Counted from the first letter of the stretch, positions 8,284 to 14,775 are shown. The stretch: DNA of 17,633 nucleotides from Candidatus Nanohalarchaeota archaeon (GCA_030594795.1 JAUVEK010000012.1:1-17633); one strand, 5' to 3'. Numbers and translations are program-made. The notes: generated by a model not told the origin, from the sequence alone.

Positions 8284-9573
8284 ATGATACGTGAAAAATA
8301 CACAAATGAAATCAAAATCGGCGAAGAAGTGAAAATCGCAGGCTGGGTCCATGACATTCGCGATCTAGGCAAACTGATTTTTGTAACAGTCCGTGACCGC
8401 GAAGGCATTGTCCAGGTGACTGCAAAAGGCGGGGTAACTGACGACAAATTAATGAAGAAAATAAAGGCTCTTTCAAAAGAGTGGATTATCTCTGTTACAG
8501 GGAAAGCAGAAAAAAACGACAGAGCCCCAAACAGCTTCGAAATCAAGCCAAAAAGCATGGAAATCATCTCAGAATCTGACACCCCCCTCCCTATTGAAGT
8601 AACAGGAAGAATAGAAAGCAACCCTGACAAGAGGATTGACTGGCGCTTCCTTGACATGAGGCGGCGCGAATCACTGGCTGTTTTCAGGCTCCAATCAGAG
8701 ATTGCAAGAGCCATGAGTGAGTTCATGGAAAAAGAAGGATTCATCAGGATATTTTCATCCCGCCTGACAGGCGCAGCAACCGAGGGCGGCACAGAATACT
8801 TCCCCATCCTCTATTTCAACAAGGAAGCATTTCTCGCGCAAAGCCCGCAGCTTTCCAAGGAATCCGTGCTTGCATCAGGCATAGACAAAGTATGGGAAAT
8901 CGGCATGGTATACCGCGCAGAGCCGCATCACACCACAAGGCACTTGTGCGAATACGTATCATTTGACTTTGAGATGGTAACCGACAAACTCTCAGACATT
9001 CTCGATATCGAGGAAAGCCTCATCCGTCACATATTTGAGAAACTAAAAGAACGATGCAAAAACATACTGGATGATTACAAGGCAGACCTGGCCTTTCCAA
9101 AAAACATACCCCGCCTGACCCTGGATGAAGCAAATAAGATACTGAAAAAACAGGGCATTGAAACAGAACCCTGCGACCTCACACCCGAAGGAGAAAGAGG
9201 CATCTGCAAATATTGCGAAAAAAAATACAACTCCTCATTCGTATTTATCACAGGGTACCCGTTTGAGAAAAAGCCATTCTACATAATGAAAGACGGGAAA
9301 AAAGGCTCATTTGGCTTCGACCTTCTCTACAAAGGCCTTGAGATCACAAGCGGCGGCATCAGGGAGCATAGGTACAAAGAGCGCGCCCAAAACATAAAAG
9401 AAAAAGGCATAAACCCCAAAGACTTCGACCACCTGAGGTTCTTCAAATACGGCATGCCCCCGCATGGCGGCCTTGCCATGGGCATTGAGAGAATAACCCA
9501 GATGATGCTCGGGCTGGAAAACGTAAGAGAAGCAAGCCTTACCCCCCGGGACCCCGACCGCCTGACACCCTAA
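8284..9573 (+). CDS. aspS: Aspartate--tRNA(Asp/Asn) ligase, archaeal type, probably non-discriminating
   Basis: A complete 429-aa class IIb synthetase that charges tRNA with Asp in the cytoplasm. The N-terminal OB-fold anticodon domain (about 15-100) has GWVHDIRDLGK. The catalytic domain has the TEGGTEYFP segment (166-174), FLAQSPQL, motif 2 (MVYRAEPHHTTRH, 208-220), and motif 3 near the end (GGLAMGIERITQMM), closing with RDPDRLTP as in the archaeal family. The position matching Trp26 of the Thermococcus discriminating enzyme is His23, and the position matching Lys85 is Pro82. This is the pair found in non-discriminating AspRS, so the enzyme probably also makes Asp-tRNA(Asn) for GatCAB. A CxxC (GICKYCEKKY) in the insertion domain is unusual. 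ATG 8284 has a strong GAGGTG site 5 nt upstream. The gene is divergent from the pilin operon. Confidence 0.96.
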   Translation: MIREKYTNEIKIGEEVKIAGWVHDIRDLGKLIFVTVRDREGIVQVTAKGGVTDDKLMKKIKALSKEWIISVTGKAEKNDRAPNSFEIKPKSMEIISESDTPLPIEVTGRIESNPDKRIDWRFLDMRRRESLAVFRLQSEIARAMSEFMEKEGFIRIFSSRLTGAATEGGTEYFPILYFNKEAFLAQSPQLSKESVLASGIDKVWEIGMVYRAEPHHTTRHLCEYVSFDFEMVTDKLSDILDIEESLIRHIFEKLKERCKNILDDYKADLAFPKNIPRLTLDEANKILKKQGIETEPCDLTPEGERGICKYCEKKYNSSFVFITGYPFEKKPFYIMKDGKKGSFGFDLLYKGLEITSGGIREHRYKERAQNIKEKGINPKDFDHLRFFKYGMPPHGGLAMGIERITQMMLGLENVREASLTPRDPDRLTP

Positions 9574-9595
9574 AAACGAATTATTCCTCAGCCTC

Positions 9596-9612
9596 CAGAG
9601 CTAACAGCTCTG
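9596..9612 (+). terminator. Hairpin downstream of aspS
   Basis: CAGAGCT, loop AAC, AGCTCTG: a perfect 7-bp stem starting 22 nt after the aspS stop. No T-run follows, so it is not a classic intrinsic terminator; it could be a 3'-end stability or processing structure. The rest of 9574-9771 contains no convincing gene. Confidence 0.35.
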
Positions 9613-9771
9613 ATCTCCAAGGCGCCTGATTGCACAAGAATACGCACATACACGACCAAATGGAGGCGAAACTCTTATTTCTAATGCACCATCCAAGCCC
9701 ACTATTGCCGGTAAATTCGAACAGGTTAACGCCTTGATGGTTTATTAATTATTGTTTCGCTGTTAATGGAA

Positions 9772-10020
9772 CTATGCTTTCTCATAAGCGTCCAAAAATT
9801 CTTCTCTTGTAATTCTTGATTGAGTGCAAATTGTCCTTAGAGTGGTAGCTTTTATTTTCGAGTGGTTTGGCATAGTCAATGGAGTTTTACTTCCATCATG
9901 ATTTTCACGCAACAGAGATATATGCTCTTTTTCCCTTATGATTCGAAAGCCTAAAACCTGTAATGCCTTAACTACTTTTTGCCTAGGCGCGTCAACAGGG
10001 AACTTTGTCATCAAACTCAT
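9772..10020 (-). CDS. hicA: HicA-family mRNA interferase toxin
   Basis: 82 aa with the compact dsRBD-like YcfA/HicA pattern. The segment LGFRIIREKEHISLLREN carries the expected active-site His (H33), followed by a TPLTMPNH strand and the helix TLRTICTQSRITREEFLDAY. Family knowledge: HicA is a translation-independent ribonuclease of a type II toxin-antitoxin pair, held inactive by HicB. The ATG overlaps the hicB stop in ATGA (10017-10020), so the two are translationally coupled. Met4 (10011) is 10 nt from the AGGAG site, whereas Met1 is only 1 nt from it, so the protein may begin at Met4. The order is antitoxin first. Confidence 0.88.
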   Translation of the reverse strand: MSLMTKFPVDAPRQKVVKALQVLGFRIIREKEHISLLRENHDGSKTPLTMPNHSKIKATTLRTICTQSRITREEFLDAYEKA

Positions 10021-10235
10021 ACTCCTGCTTCAGCGACAAATGCCTCGAGAATCTTCGGCTCTCCTTCCATTGCTTCGTTTCCAAAAGTCTCAATATGGAA
10101 ATGAATTGCAGACTTTACATCAGAAAGTGCTTCTTCATAGGTATTTCCCTGCCCAACTACGACACCTTTGAGTCCCAGCGGGTATGCTATATATCCATCC
10201 GTATGCTTCTCAACGATTATCTTATATTGTTTCAT
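10017..10235 (-). CDS. hicB: HicB-family antitoxin (short form)
   Basis: 72 aa from the ATG at 10235, chosen because a strong AAGGAGG lies 8 nt upstream; a longer frame begins at 10259 but would contain this ribosome site inside it. The body MKQYKIIVEKHTDGYIAYPLGLKGVVVGQG (residues 1-30; quoted in part as landmark) followed by TYEEALSDVKSAIHFHIE is the degenerate RNase H-like HicB fold, with the conserved DGYIAYPL strand. The tail is short (GEPKILEAFVAEAGV), with no obvious ribbon-helix-helix or HTH domain, so autoregulation may rely on other contacts or be absent. It neutralises the downstream HicA. Confidence 0.85.
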   Translation of the reverse strand: MKQYKIIVEKHTDGYIAYPLGLKGVVVGQGNTYEEALSDVKSAIHFHIETFGNEAMEGEPKILEAFVAEAGV

Positions 10236-10292
10236 GGTAAATTCCTCCTTGTCAGGCAAATAACACTTTGCAGATAAAGTTTGGGTATTAAA

Positions 10293-10300
10293 TTATTTAT
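10293..10300. promoter_or_regulatory. AT-rich core promoter shared by hicB (minus) and the small gene (plus)
   Basis: TTATTTAT within 10288-10303. On the plus strand its centre is about 27 nt from the ATG at 10324, giving a leaderless mRNA. On the minus strand the same tract (ATAAATAA) would start a hicB transcript near 10270 with a leader of about 35 nt. The plus-strand unit recurs at 13778-13785 in front of the truncated copy. Confidence 0.4.
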
Positions 10301-10323
10301 TTCTGTCCTTATATTATTAGTGC

Positions 10324-10726
10324 ATGGGCTACAAAACAGAATTCAACTGGGTCTTAAAGCTCAAAAAGGAACAGGAATTACCCGAAAACCTCAAAGAGGG
10401 CGCAACCTGTCAATTCCAAAAGCGCGAAACTCGCATCTATCCCATCAAAATCCCCATATTCCTGGCAGACTCCTCATGGAACGTATGCGCATCAGTAATA
10501 ATAAAAGAATTCACAGTAAAAGACGATACCACAAGCGGCATTTTTGATTGTATAAACAATATATCGCAATCAAAAAGCTTGAAAATGCCTCAATCTAATG
10601 CAAATTTTCATGAGTTTTGAGATAATACATATTTTCCCGGAACCGGAAAAACAAACCCTCACAAAAGTAATGCGCGACATGTACAAAAAGGACGTGATAA
10701 AACGACAAGGCACACTGCTCAACTAA
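10324..10726 (+). pseudogene. Small 109-codon gene of unrecognised family, disrupted by a 73-bp insertion
   Basis: The frame from ATG 10324 gives MGYKTEFNWVLKLKKEQ and a RIYPIKIPIFLA strand, then after DDTTSGI it runs into unrelated sequence and a stop at 10620. Removing 10548-10620 (73 bp) joins codon GA to G and restores one frame to the TAA at 10724-10726: SGIF, then EIIHIFPEPEKQTLTKVMRDM, then YKKDVIKRQGTLLN. That is 330 nt, exactly 110 codons. The RxYPIxIP segment faintly recalls DUF2584-like small beta proteins, but I do not claim that family. The gene has a leaderless-type promoter and ends in a hairpin. A deleted second copy lies upstream of nif3. As it stands, only a 98-residue product with an altered C-terminus could be made. 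Confidence 0.75.
10542..10620. repeat. 73-bp insertion with TTTTGA direct repeats and an internal stem-loop
   Basis: TTTTGA at 10542-10547 and again at 10615-10620 bracket the inserted DNA. A perfect 10-bp inverted repeat (TTTTTGATTG at 10541-10550, CAATCAAAAA at 10567-10576, 16-nt loop) spans the left junction. The right arm is followed by AAAATGCC, the inverse of the flanking GGCATTTT, so part of the insert is an inverted copy of the adjoining gene sequence. Confidence 0.6.
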
Positions 10727-10737
10727 TTCATGCCTTG
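10706..10737. terminator. Hairpin between the small gene and the glycosyltransferase gene (convergent ends)
   Basis: CAAGGCA at 10706-10712 pairs with TGCCTTG at 10731-10737. It overlaps the last codons of the plus-strand small gene and sits next to the GT4 stop (10739-10741) on the minus strand, so it could act at the 3' ends of both transcripts. A related 36-bp sequence is at 13675-13710. Confidence 0.45.
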
Positions 10738-10738
10738 A

Positions 10739-11896
10739 CTAAAGATATTCTTTGAAAATATTCATATATGATTCCGCAACATTTGGCCATGTTGCATCTC
10801 TAGTGTAAGAATATGCGTTCTTCTCCATCTCTTGCTTTAATAAAGGATCTGACAATATCTTTATGATAGCATCTGAAAACGATTTTGGGTTATTGAACTC
10901 AACCAACAAACCCCTTTCTGGTGTGACAGCATCTTTTGCATGTAAAAAAGGTGTCGAAATAACAACCCTGCCGGAACCCATCGCATAAGATATTGTCCCG
11001 CTTGTTATCTGTTTTTGATAAAGTGAAGTAGCTATATAAATATCAGTCGCTTCCAGATATTTTATTATCTCATTTAATTTAACATATTTATTGTAAAATT
11101 TGACATGCTCCTGAAGTCCTGATTCTTTAACCTTTTTTTCAAGAAAATTTCTGTATTTTTCTCCCTTTTTTTTCCGCTCGAAGGGGTGAGTTTCACCAAT
11201 AATCAGATATAAGACATCAGGGAATTTTTTAATCACATCCGGAAGTGCACTGATTACATGCTCGATTCCTTTACGTGGTTTTATCATTCCAAATGTGGTA
11301 AGTATAACCCTGTCTTTATAGCCCAGTCCGGTTTTTGCTTTTACACTTGTATTAAAGTCTACTGGATGTATACCATGTGGAATAACAATAATCTCATTAT
11401 TCAGGCCATAATCGTTCCTGAGAATATCGATTGCCAGATTATTCATCACAATCAGGCATGCCGCTTTTCTGGCAATTGACTGCACAATCTTCCTTATTTG
11501 ATCATCAGGATTTGGTAAAACAGTATGAAAAGTTACCACAAAAGGCTTATTTAACGCTTCAATAAAATGAATTAAATACCTGCATTTTCTTCCTCCAAAA
11601 ATCCCAAACTCATGCTGGATATTCACAATTTTAATAGAATCTACCTTGTTAATCTTTTCTGCAACTTCTGCATATTCGTGAATGTTAGTATCACTTATCT
11701 GGAACATAACATTTTCAGGATAGTTGTAGATATTTGTGCAGTTGTTGTTCATTGCAACTATCTTAGACTTGATTTTGGGATTGAATCTTTTGTCCATGGC
11801 CGTAACTAAATCTTTTGTGAATGTAGCTATTCCGCACTCTCTTGGCGGAAACGTGCTCATGTACATTATCCATGATGATTTCTCTTTCTGTATCAT
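10739..11896 (-). CDS. GT4-family glycosyltransferase (GT-B fold)
   Basis: 385 aa from the ATG at 11896, chosen for AAAGG 7 nt upstream and because family proteins begin shortly before the PPRECGIATFT loop; the frame extends 18 codons further without such support. Landmarks (numbered from this start): STFPPRECGIATFTKDL about 14-30, the N-domain QHEFGIFGG at 94-102, PHGI at 173-176, the nucleotide-sugar domain start GMIKPRKG at 203-210, and YQKQITSGTISYAMGSG at about 293-309. The last replaces the usual E-x7-E motif, a variant I recall from a GT4 subgroup with 'QITSGTLAYA'. It transfers a sugar from an activated donor; donor and acceptor cannot be read here. It lies downstream of GH130 and is AT-rich like it, so a joint role in a mannose-type glycan or oligosaccharide is likely but inferred. 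Confidence 0.9.
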   Translation of the reverse strand: MIQKEKSSWIMYMSTFPPRECGIATFTKDLVTAMDKRFNPKIKSKIVAMNNNCTNIYNYPENVMFQISDTNIHEYAEVAEKINKVDSIKIVNIQHEFGIFGGRKCRYLIHFIEALNKPFVVTFHTVLPNPDDQIRKIVQSIARKAACLIVMNNLAIDILRNDYGLNNEIIVIPHGIHPVDFNTSVKAKTGLGYKDRVILTTFGMIKPRKGIEHVISALPDVIKKFPDVLYLIIGETHPFERKKKGEKYRNFLEKKVKESGLQEHVKFYNKYVKLNEIIKYLEATDIYIATSLYQKQITSGTISYAMGSGRVVISTPFLHAKDAVTPERGLLVEFNNPKSFSDAIIKILSDPLLKQEMEKNAYSYTRDATWPNVAESYMNIFKEYL

Positions 11897-12249
11897 AGTA
11901 AAACCTTTGCATTTTTTAAGAGCACCAAAGTGTAATAATAATGAAAGCAAGCATCTGTTGTCAATTTATCACCTTATCATTCAGCCATATGAAAGCACAC
12001 CTTTTCCTTTCCACATTCCTGACAACACTGTTTGATTTACAAAAGAGACGTTTCATATGCATCACTAGGAAAGAGCACGAATCCGCTGATATGTATCATT
12101 CGCTTGATAGACCGTAGACCTCTTGCGCAATTAAGAAAGAAACTGAAGCTGCATATCGAAAATATGCAAAAATGCAACTTTCGAAGCGTAGCGCCTAAAC
12201 TTTCACTCATTCTGCAATCGGTATCGTATCCACCAAATCGATTCAAGAT
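11897..12249. other. 353-bp spacer between GH130 and GT4 genes
   Basis: No convincing gene. A small perfect hairpin (GCATAT, loop CGAAA, ATATGC) lies at 12151-12167 and could process or end the GH130 transcript. A plus-strand frame through 12032-12250 contains RRPLAQLRKKLKLHIENMQ, which could be a decayed gene fragment, but it has no ribosome site and runs on into GH130 antisense. No clear TATA box for GT4 was found; GATAAATT near 11960 is a weak candidate. Confidence 0.4.
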
Positions 12250-13476
12250 TTACTCATTAATCCTCATTTTTAAATCATTATTGTCAACTGAAAAATTTAC
12301 TTTCCCTTCTCTTGCTAACCAGCCAACAGCCATTAAGATGACTTTCTCATCTTTTTTTAAAATACCTTTTAGCTGTGTCAAAGTTATTTCTTTTTTTAAT
12401 CCGGCATTATAAATCTGCCCTGCTGTAAAGCCAATTTCAGACTGATAGTTGGCGTCACATCTTTCTCCTGTTATTTCATCTAAAAGTTCGTTTAGATTAA
12501 CTGAAGCAACAGCAATCCTTTTATCAGCCGCACCATAATATATATATAGCCTATCACCGAAAATTGCAGTACCCGTTGGAAAGACAACGTTCTTAACATC
12601 CCCTCTTATTTCCCATTCTTCTTCTGGGGAAAAAAGGGGTTTTCTCAAATGACCAAGCACTTTACATGGATTATTGATATCCAGCAAAGCTGCTCCGGCA
12701 TGATATCTCTTGCCTCCATTTGAATCCTCAACAGCATGATAAATCAGAAGCCATCCCTTGTCTGTTTCAATAGGCGGACAGCCGCCACCAATATTTCTTG
12801 ATTCATACCAATATTTTGATTCAAGGACAACATAATCTGACAATCGTTTCAGGTATTTTTTCCAATATTCTGCTGTTAACTCGGAAAAATCACTGAAATA
12901 AGCAATTTGTATATCCGGCAATATTCTGTGAAACAAGGCAAACTTTCCATTGATTTTTTTTGGTAATAGGTATACATCCTTCTCCCACAATAAGACATCT
13001 TTTGAAATTACATCTTTATAAAATGATTCAAAAAGGGAATATTTTTGTTTTAATTTGCACTCGCAAAATATATCTTCTGCCTCACCATAAGACATTTTTG
13101 GAGTAATTATCCCTTTTTTCTCCCAATGCCTTAGATCTTTGCTTATTGCATAAGCTGCACTAGCATTCTTGCCATCATAAGCAGTGTAGAACAAATAATA
13201 TATCCCGTTAAGAAAGACTATTCTTGGGTCCTCCAGGCCTTGTTTTTCATAATCAAATTCCGGGAACAATATTGGTTTTTCTGATCTTTCTACAATTTTC
13301 AGAGGCCCTTTTAGCTTACAATAGCCGATGCTTGAATAGTTCCCCTCCTTCACAGCACGATAAAACATATGAACTGTATTGCCTTCTTTAATGCAGGCAG
13401 GATTTAACACTGCTTTGTTTTCAAATTCTTTATCTGTAGATTCAAGTATAATCCCCTCTTTTTTTACTAATACCAT
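12250..13476 (-). CDS. GH130 glycoside phosphorylase (beta-mannoside type) with C-terminal winged-helix domain
   Basis: 408 aa. Five-bladed beta-propeller signatures of GH130 run in order: NPACIK (25-30), HMFYRAV (36-42), SSIGYCK, GLEDPRI (80-86) with the presumed catalytic Asp83, YYLFYTAYDG (93-102), RHWEKKGII, KFALFHRILPDIQIA (178-192), IGGGCPPIETDKGWLLIYHAV (229 on), GAALLDINNPCKVL, and NVVFPTG...LYIYYGAADKRIAVAS. The family phosphorolyses beta-1,4- or beta-1,2-mannosides to mannose-1-phosphate. Residues 344-408 (EIGFTAGQIYN...TQLKGILKK...AVGWLAREGKVNF) match the winged-helix DUF2582 pattern, an unexpected fusion. ATG 13476 is about 26 nt from a TATA box, so the mRNA is probably leaderless. 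G+C is clearly below that of aspS and nif3. Confidence 0.92.
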   Translation of the reverse strand: MVLVKKEGIILESTDKEFENKAVLNPACIKEGNTVHMFYRAVKEGNYSSIGYCKLKGPLKIVERSEKPILFPEFDYEKQGLEDPRIVFLNGIYYLFYTAYDGKNASAAYAISKDLRHWEKKGIITPKMSYGEAEDIFCECKLKQKYSLFESFYKDVISKDVLLWEKDVYLLPKKINGKFALFHRILPDIQIAYFSDFSELTAEYWKKYLKRLSDYVVLESKYWYESRNIGGGCPPIETDKGWLLIYHAVEDSNGGKRYHAGAALLDINNPCKVLGHLRKPLFSPEEEWEIRGDVKNVVFPTGTAIFGDRLYIYYGAADKRIAVASVNLNELLDEITGERCDANYQSEIGFTAGQIYNAGLKKEITLTQLKGILKKDEKVILMAVGWLAREGKVNFSVDNNDLKMRINE

Positions 13477-13498
13477 AGAATATAATTTTCTTGCTTGC

Positions 13499-13506
13499 TT
13501 ATAAAT
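13499..13506 (-). promoter_or_regulatory. TATA box of the GH130 gene
   Basis: ATTTATAA on the minus strand, centred about 26 nt upstream of ATG 13476, which predicts a leaderless transcript. Confidence 0.55.
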
Positions 13507-13656
13507 ATTCGTTTTTTTGGTTGTTCAATATTTCGTCCTTATATCGGTACGACGCAGCTGAAGTGAGAGATGTTTTGGCTATTGAAACAATTCTTGATGA
13601 GTATAAAGTATACTCAAGGCATGAAATAAATGAGCCAATTTCAACAAAAAACCAAT

Positions 13657-13706
13657 TTGCCTTGATGTATATGGCAAGGCACTGCACTTAATTTATTCGT
13701 GCCTTG
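13657..13706. repeat. Three-arm inverted repeat (alternative hairpins)
   Basis: Arm A GCCTTG (13659-13664), arm B CAAGGCAC (13675-13682) and arm C GTGCCTTG (13699-13706). B can pair with A (6 bp, 10-nt loop) or with C (8 bp, 16-nt loop), but not with both. The B-C hairpin is the counterpart of the one at 10706-10737. Confidence 0.5.
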
Positions 13707-13710
13707 ACTA
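13675..13710. repeat. 36-bp direct repeat, right copy (left copy 10706-10741)
   Basis: Aligned without gaps, the two 36-bp segments agree at 28 positions: the first 8 and last 11 are identical, and most differences fall in the hairpin loop. Together they bracket GT4, GH130 and the spacer fragments. Confidence 0.6.
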
Positions 13711-13775
13711 TACAATTCAATAAAAGGACGAGAGATATGATGGATACCTCAATGTAAAGAGGTCAACTTGAGCTT

Positions 13776-13842
13776 AATTATTTATTTCTGTCATTATATA
13801 TGTTACTTCATGGGCTACAAAACAGAAAAGGACGTGATTAAA
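13776..13842 (+). pseudogene. Internally deleted second copy of the small gene at 10324, forming the nif3 leader
   Basis: The promoter tract (TAATTATTTATTTCTGTC) and ATGGGCTACAAAACAGAA match 10289-10341 closely. The sequence then jumps to AAGGACGTGATTAAA, matching the end of the small gene (about 10688-10702). The result is an in-frame MGYKTE-KDVIK mini-frame that continues to a TAG at 13861-13863 and overlaps the nif3 start. Some 91 internal codons are missing relative to the reconstructed copy. Confidence 0.65.
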
Positions 13843-14603
13843 TGCCAAAACGCACAGAAATAGTAACCTTCCTCGACAATTACCTGAAAATTGCCGAAAT
13901 ACAGGACAACTCACTAAACGGCCTTCAGGTGGAAGGCAGAGACAACATAAAAAAGATAGCATTCGCAGTCGATGCCTGCCAATACGTATTCGAGAAAGCG
14001 CAATCATTGGGCGCCGACATGATAATTGTCCACCACGGCCTTTTCTGGAAAGACACAGACCCAAAAATAGCCGGCATAACCAAAAAAAGAATAAAAACCC
14101 TTCTTGAAAGCGATATTTCCCTTTATTCGGCTCATCTCCCCCTTGACCTCCACCCTGAAGTCGGAAACAACGCCTGCATGGCAAAGCTCCTGAACCTCAA
14201 AGACCTTGAGCCCTTCGGCAGCTATCATGAGGTCAACTGCGGCTGTTACGGCAAACTCAGCCGCGACTGCAGCCGGGACAGCTTCCTGAAGCTTGTCGAA
14301 CAGAAAATCGCAAAAATCAAGATAAAGCACCTTTTCGGGAAAAAAAGAATAAAGACAGTAGGAATCGTAAGCGGCGGCGGCGCTTTCGCAGTAAATGAAA
14401 TAAACAAACACAACATAGACATACTGATATCCGGAGAACAGCAGCATATGTACTACAACCCGACAAAAGAACAGGGCGCAAACGCAATATATCTCGGCCA
14501 CTATGACACAGAGACATTTGGAGTAAAAGCACTAAAAAATCCTCTAAAGAAAAAATTCAAAACAATTGACACTTTCTTCATAGACAACCCGACAGGCCTA
14601 TAA
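13842..14603 (+). CDS. Nif3-like dinuclear metal centre protein (NIF3/YbgI/DUF34 family)
   Basis: 253 aa, complete. Family signatures: DNSLNGLQVEG (22-32), the metal-binding IIVHHGLFW (61-69, His64 and His65), SAHLPLD (96-102, Asp102), and the C-terminal IYLGHYDTETFG segment, whose His and Glu complete the two-metal site. GIVSGGGAF and ISGEQQHMYYN are also conserved elements. Family members form toroidal hexamers; a GTP cyclohydrolase or metal-insertase activity has been suggested, but the physiological role is unsettled. AAGGA lies 9 nt upstream of ATG 13842. The promoter and first codons in front of it derive from the truncated small gene, so expression may be coupled to translation of that mini-frame. 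It converges on a small membrane-protein frame, with which it overlaps by 6 bp. Confidence 0.93.
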   Translation: MPKRTEIVTFLDNYLKIAEIQDNSLNGLQVEGRDNIKKIAFAVDACQYVFEKAQSLGADMIIVHHGLFWKDTDPKIAGITKKRIKTLLESDISLYSAHLPLDLHPEVGNNACMAKLLNLKDLEPFGSYHEVNCGCYGKLSRDCSRDSFLKLVEQKIAKIKIKHLFGKKRIKTVGIVSGGGAFAVNEINKHNIDILISGEQQHMYYNPTKEQGANAIYLGHYDTETFGVKALKNPLKKKFKTIDTFFIDNPTGL

Positions 14604-14775
14604 AATAACCTCCGAGCCAACATAAAGCGCAAGAATCAGCCCCGCAAGCTTAAGAAGTCCAAAAAAGACGCACTCATAATCTCTCAAATCACATAAAAAC
14701 AGCAGGAATCTCATTAATAATTGCAAATATAGCAACAAGAATCACAAGATAACCCCCCACTGTCATTATGCGCAT
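14598..14775 (-). pseudogene. Frameshifted two-helix mini membrane protein
   Basis: From ATG 14775 the frame reads MRIMTVGGYLVILVAIFAI, then INEIPAVFM and a stop. Shifting by one base after that ATG gives DLRDYECVFFGLLKLAGLI, then LALYVGSEVIL and TAG at 14598-14600. The span is 178 nt, one more than 59 codons, so deleting a single base yields a 58-aa protein with two hydrophobic helices and a charged middle. A TATA-like AT tract (14794-14804) is about 25 nt upstream, the leaderless spacing seen elsewhere here. It could be a real frameshift, a sequencing or assembly error, or chance hydrophobic frames. Confidence 0.45.

Larger units (their letters stand above)
13477..13841. other. 365-bp spacer with decayed coding and repeat material
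   Basis: A plus-strand frame (13491-13691, or from GTG 13563) encodes VRDVLAIETILDEYKVYSR, then HEINEPISTKNQFALMYMA and a short tail; it has a plausible amino-acid mix but no recognised family or ribosome site, and may be a gene fragment. It ends in the CAAGGCAC hairpin. A six-codon frame (MMDTSM) follows at about 13738. From 13776 the promoter and start of the small gene at 10324 are repeated. Confidence 0.35.

Noticed and set aside
8262..8807. 181-codon minus-strand frame antisense to aspS
   Set aside because: Overlaps the strongly conserved aspS OB-fold and catalytic regions; shows no family pattern.
9716..9722. TTCGAAC resembling a tRNA T-loop
   Set aside because: No 5-bp T-stem, no acceptor or anticodon stem around it on either strand.
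9614..9748. Short plus-strand frame (RRLIAQEYAHTRPNGGETLI...) after aspS
   Set aside because: No start codon or ribosome site, no recognised family; could be a decayed fragment but cannot be supported.
12032..12412. 126-codon plus-strand frame with RRPLAQLRKKLKLHIENMQ, considered as a transposase remnant
   Set aside because: Runs antisense into the GH130 coding region, has no ribosome site and no DDE/HUH motif.
13675..13710. Hairpin repeats considered as CRISPR repeats or insertion-sequence ends
   Set aside because: Only two copies 3 kb apart, no spacers of regular length, no transposase gene between them; terminators or recombination sites fit better.
13774..14501. Long minus-strand frames antisense to nif3
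   Set aside because: Arg/Cys/Phe-rich shadow translations of a clear Nif3-family gene.
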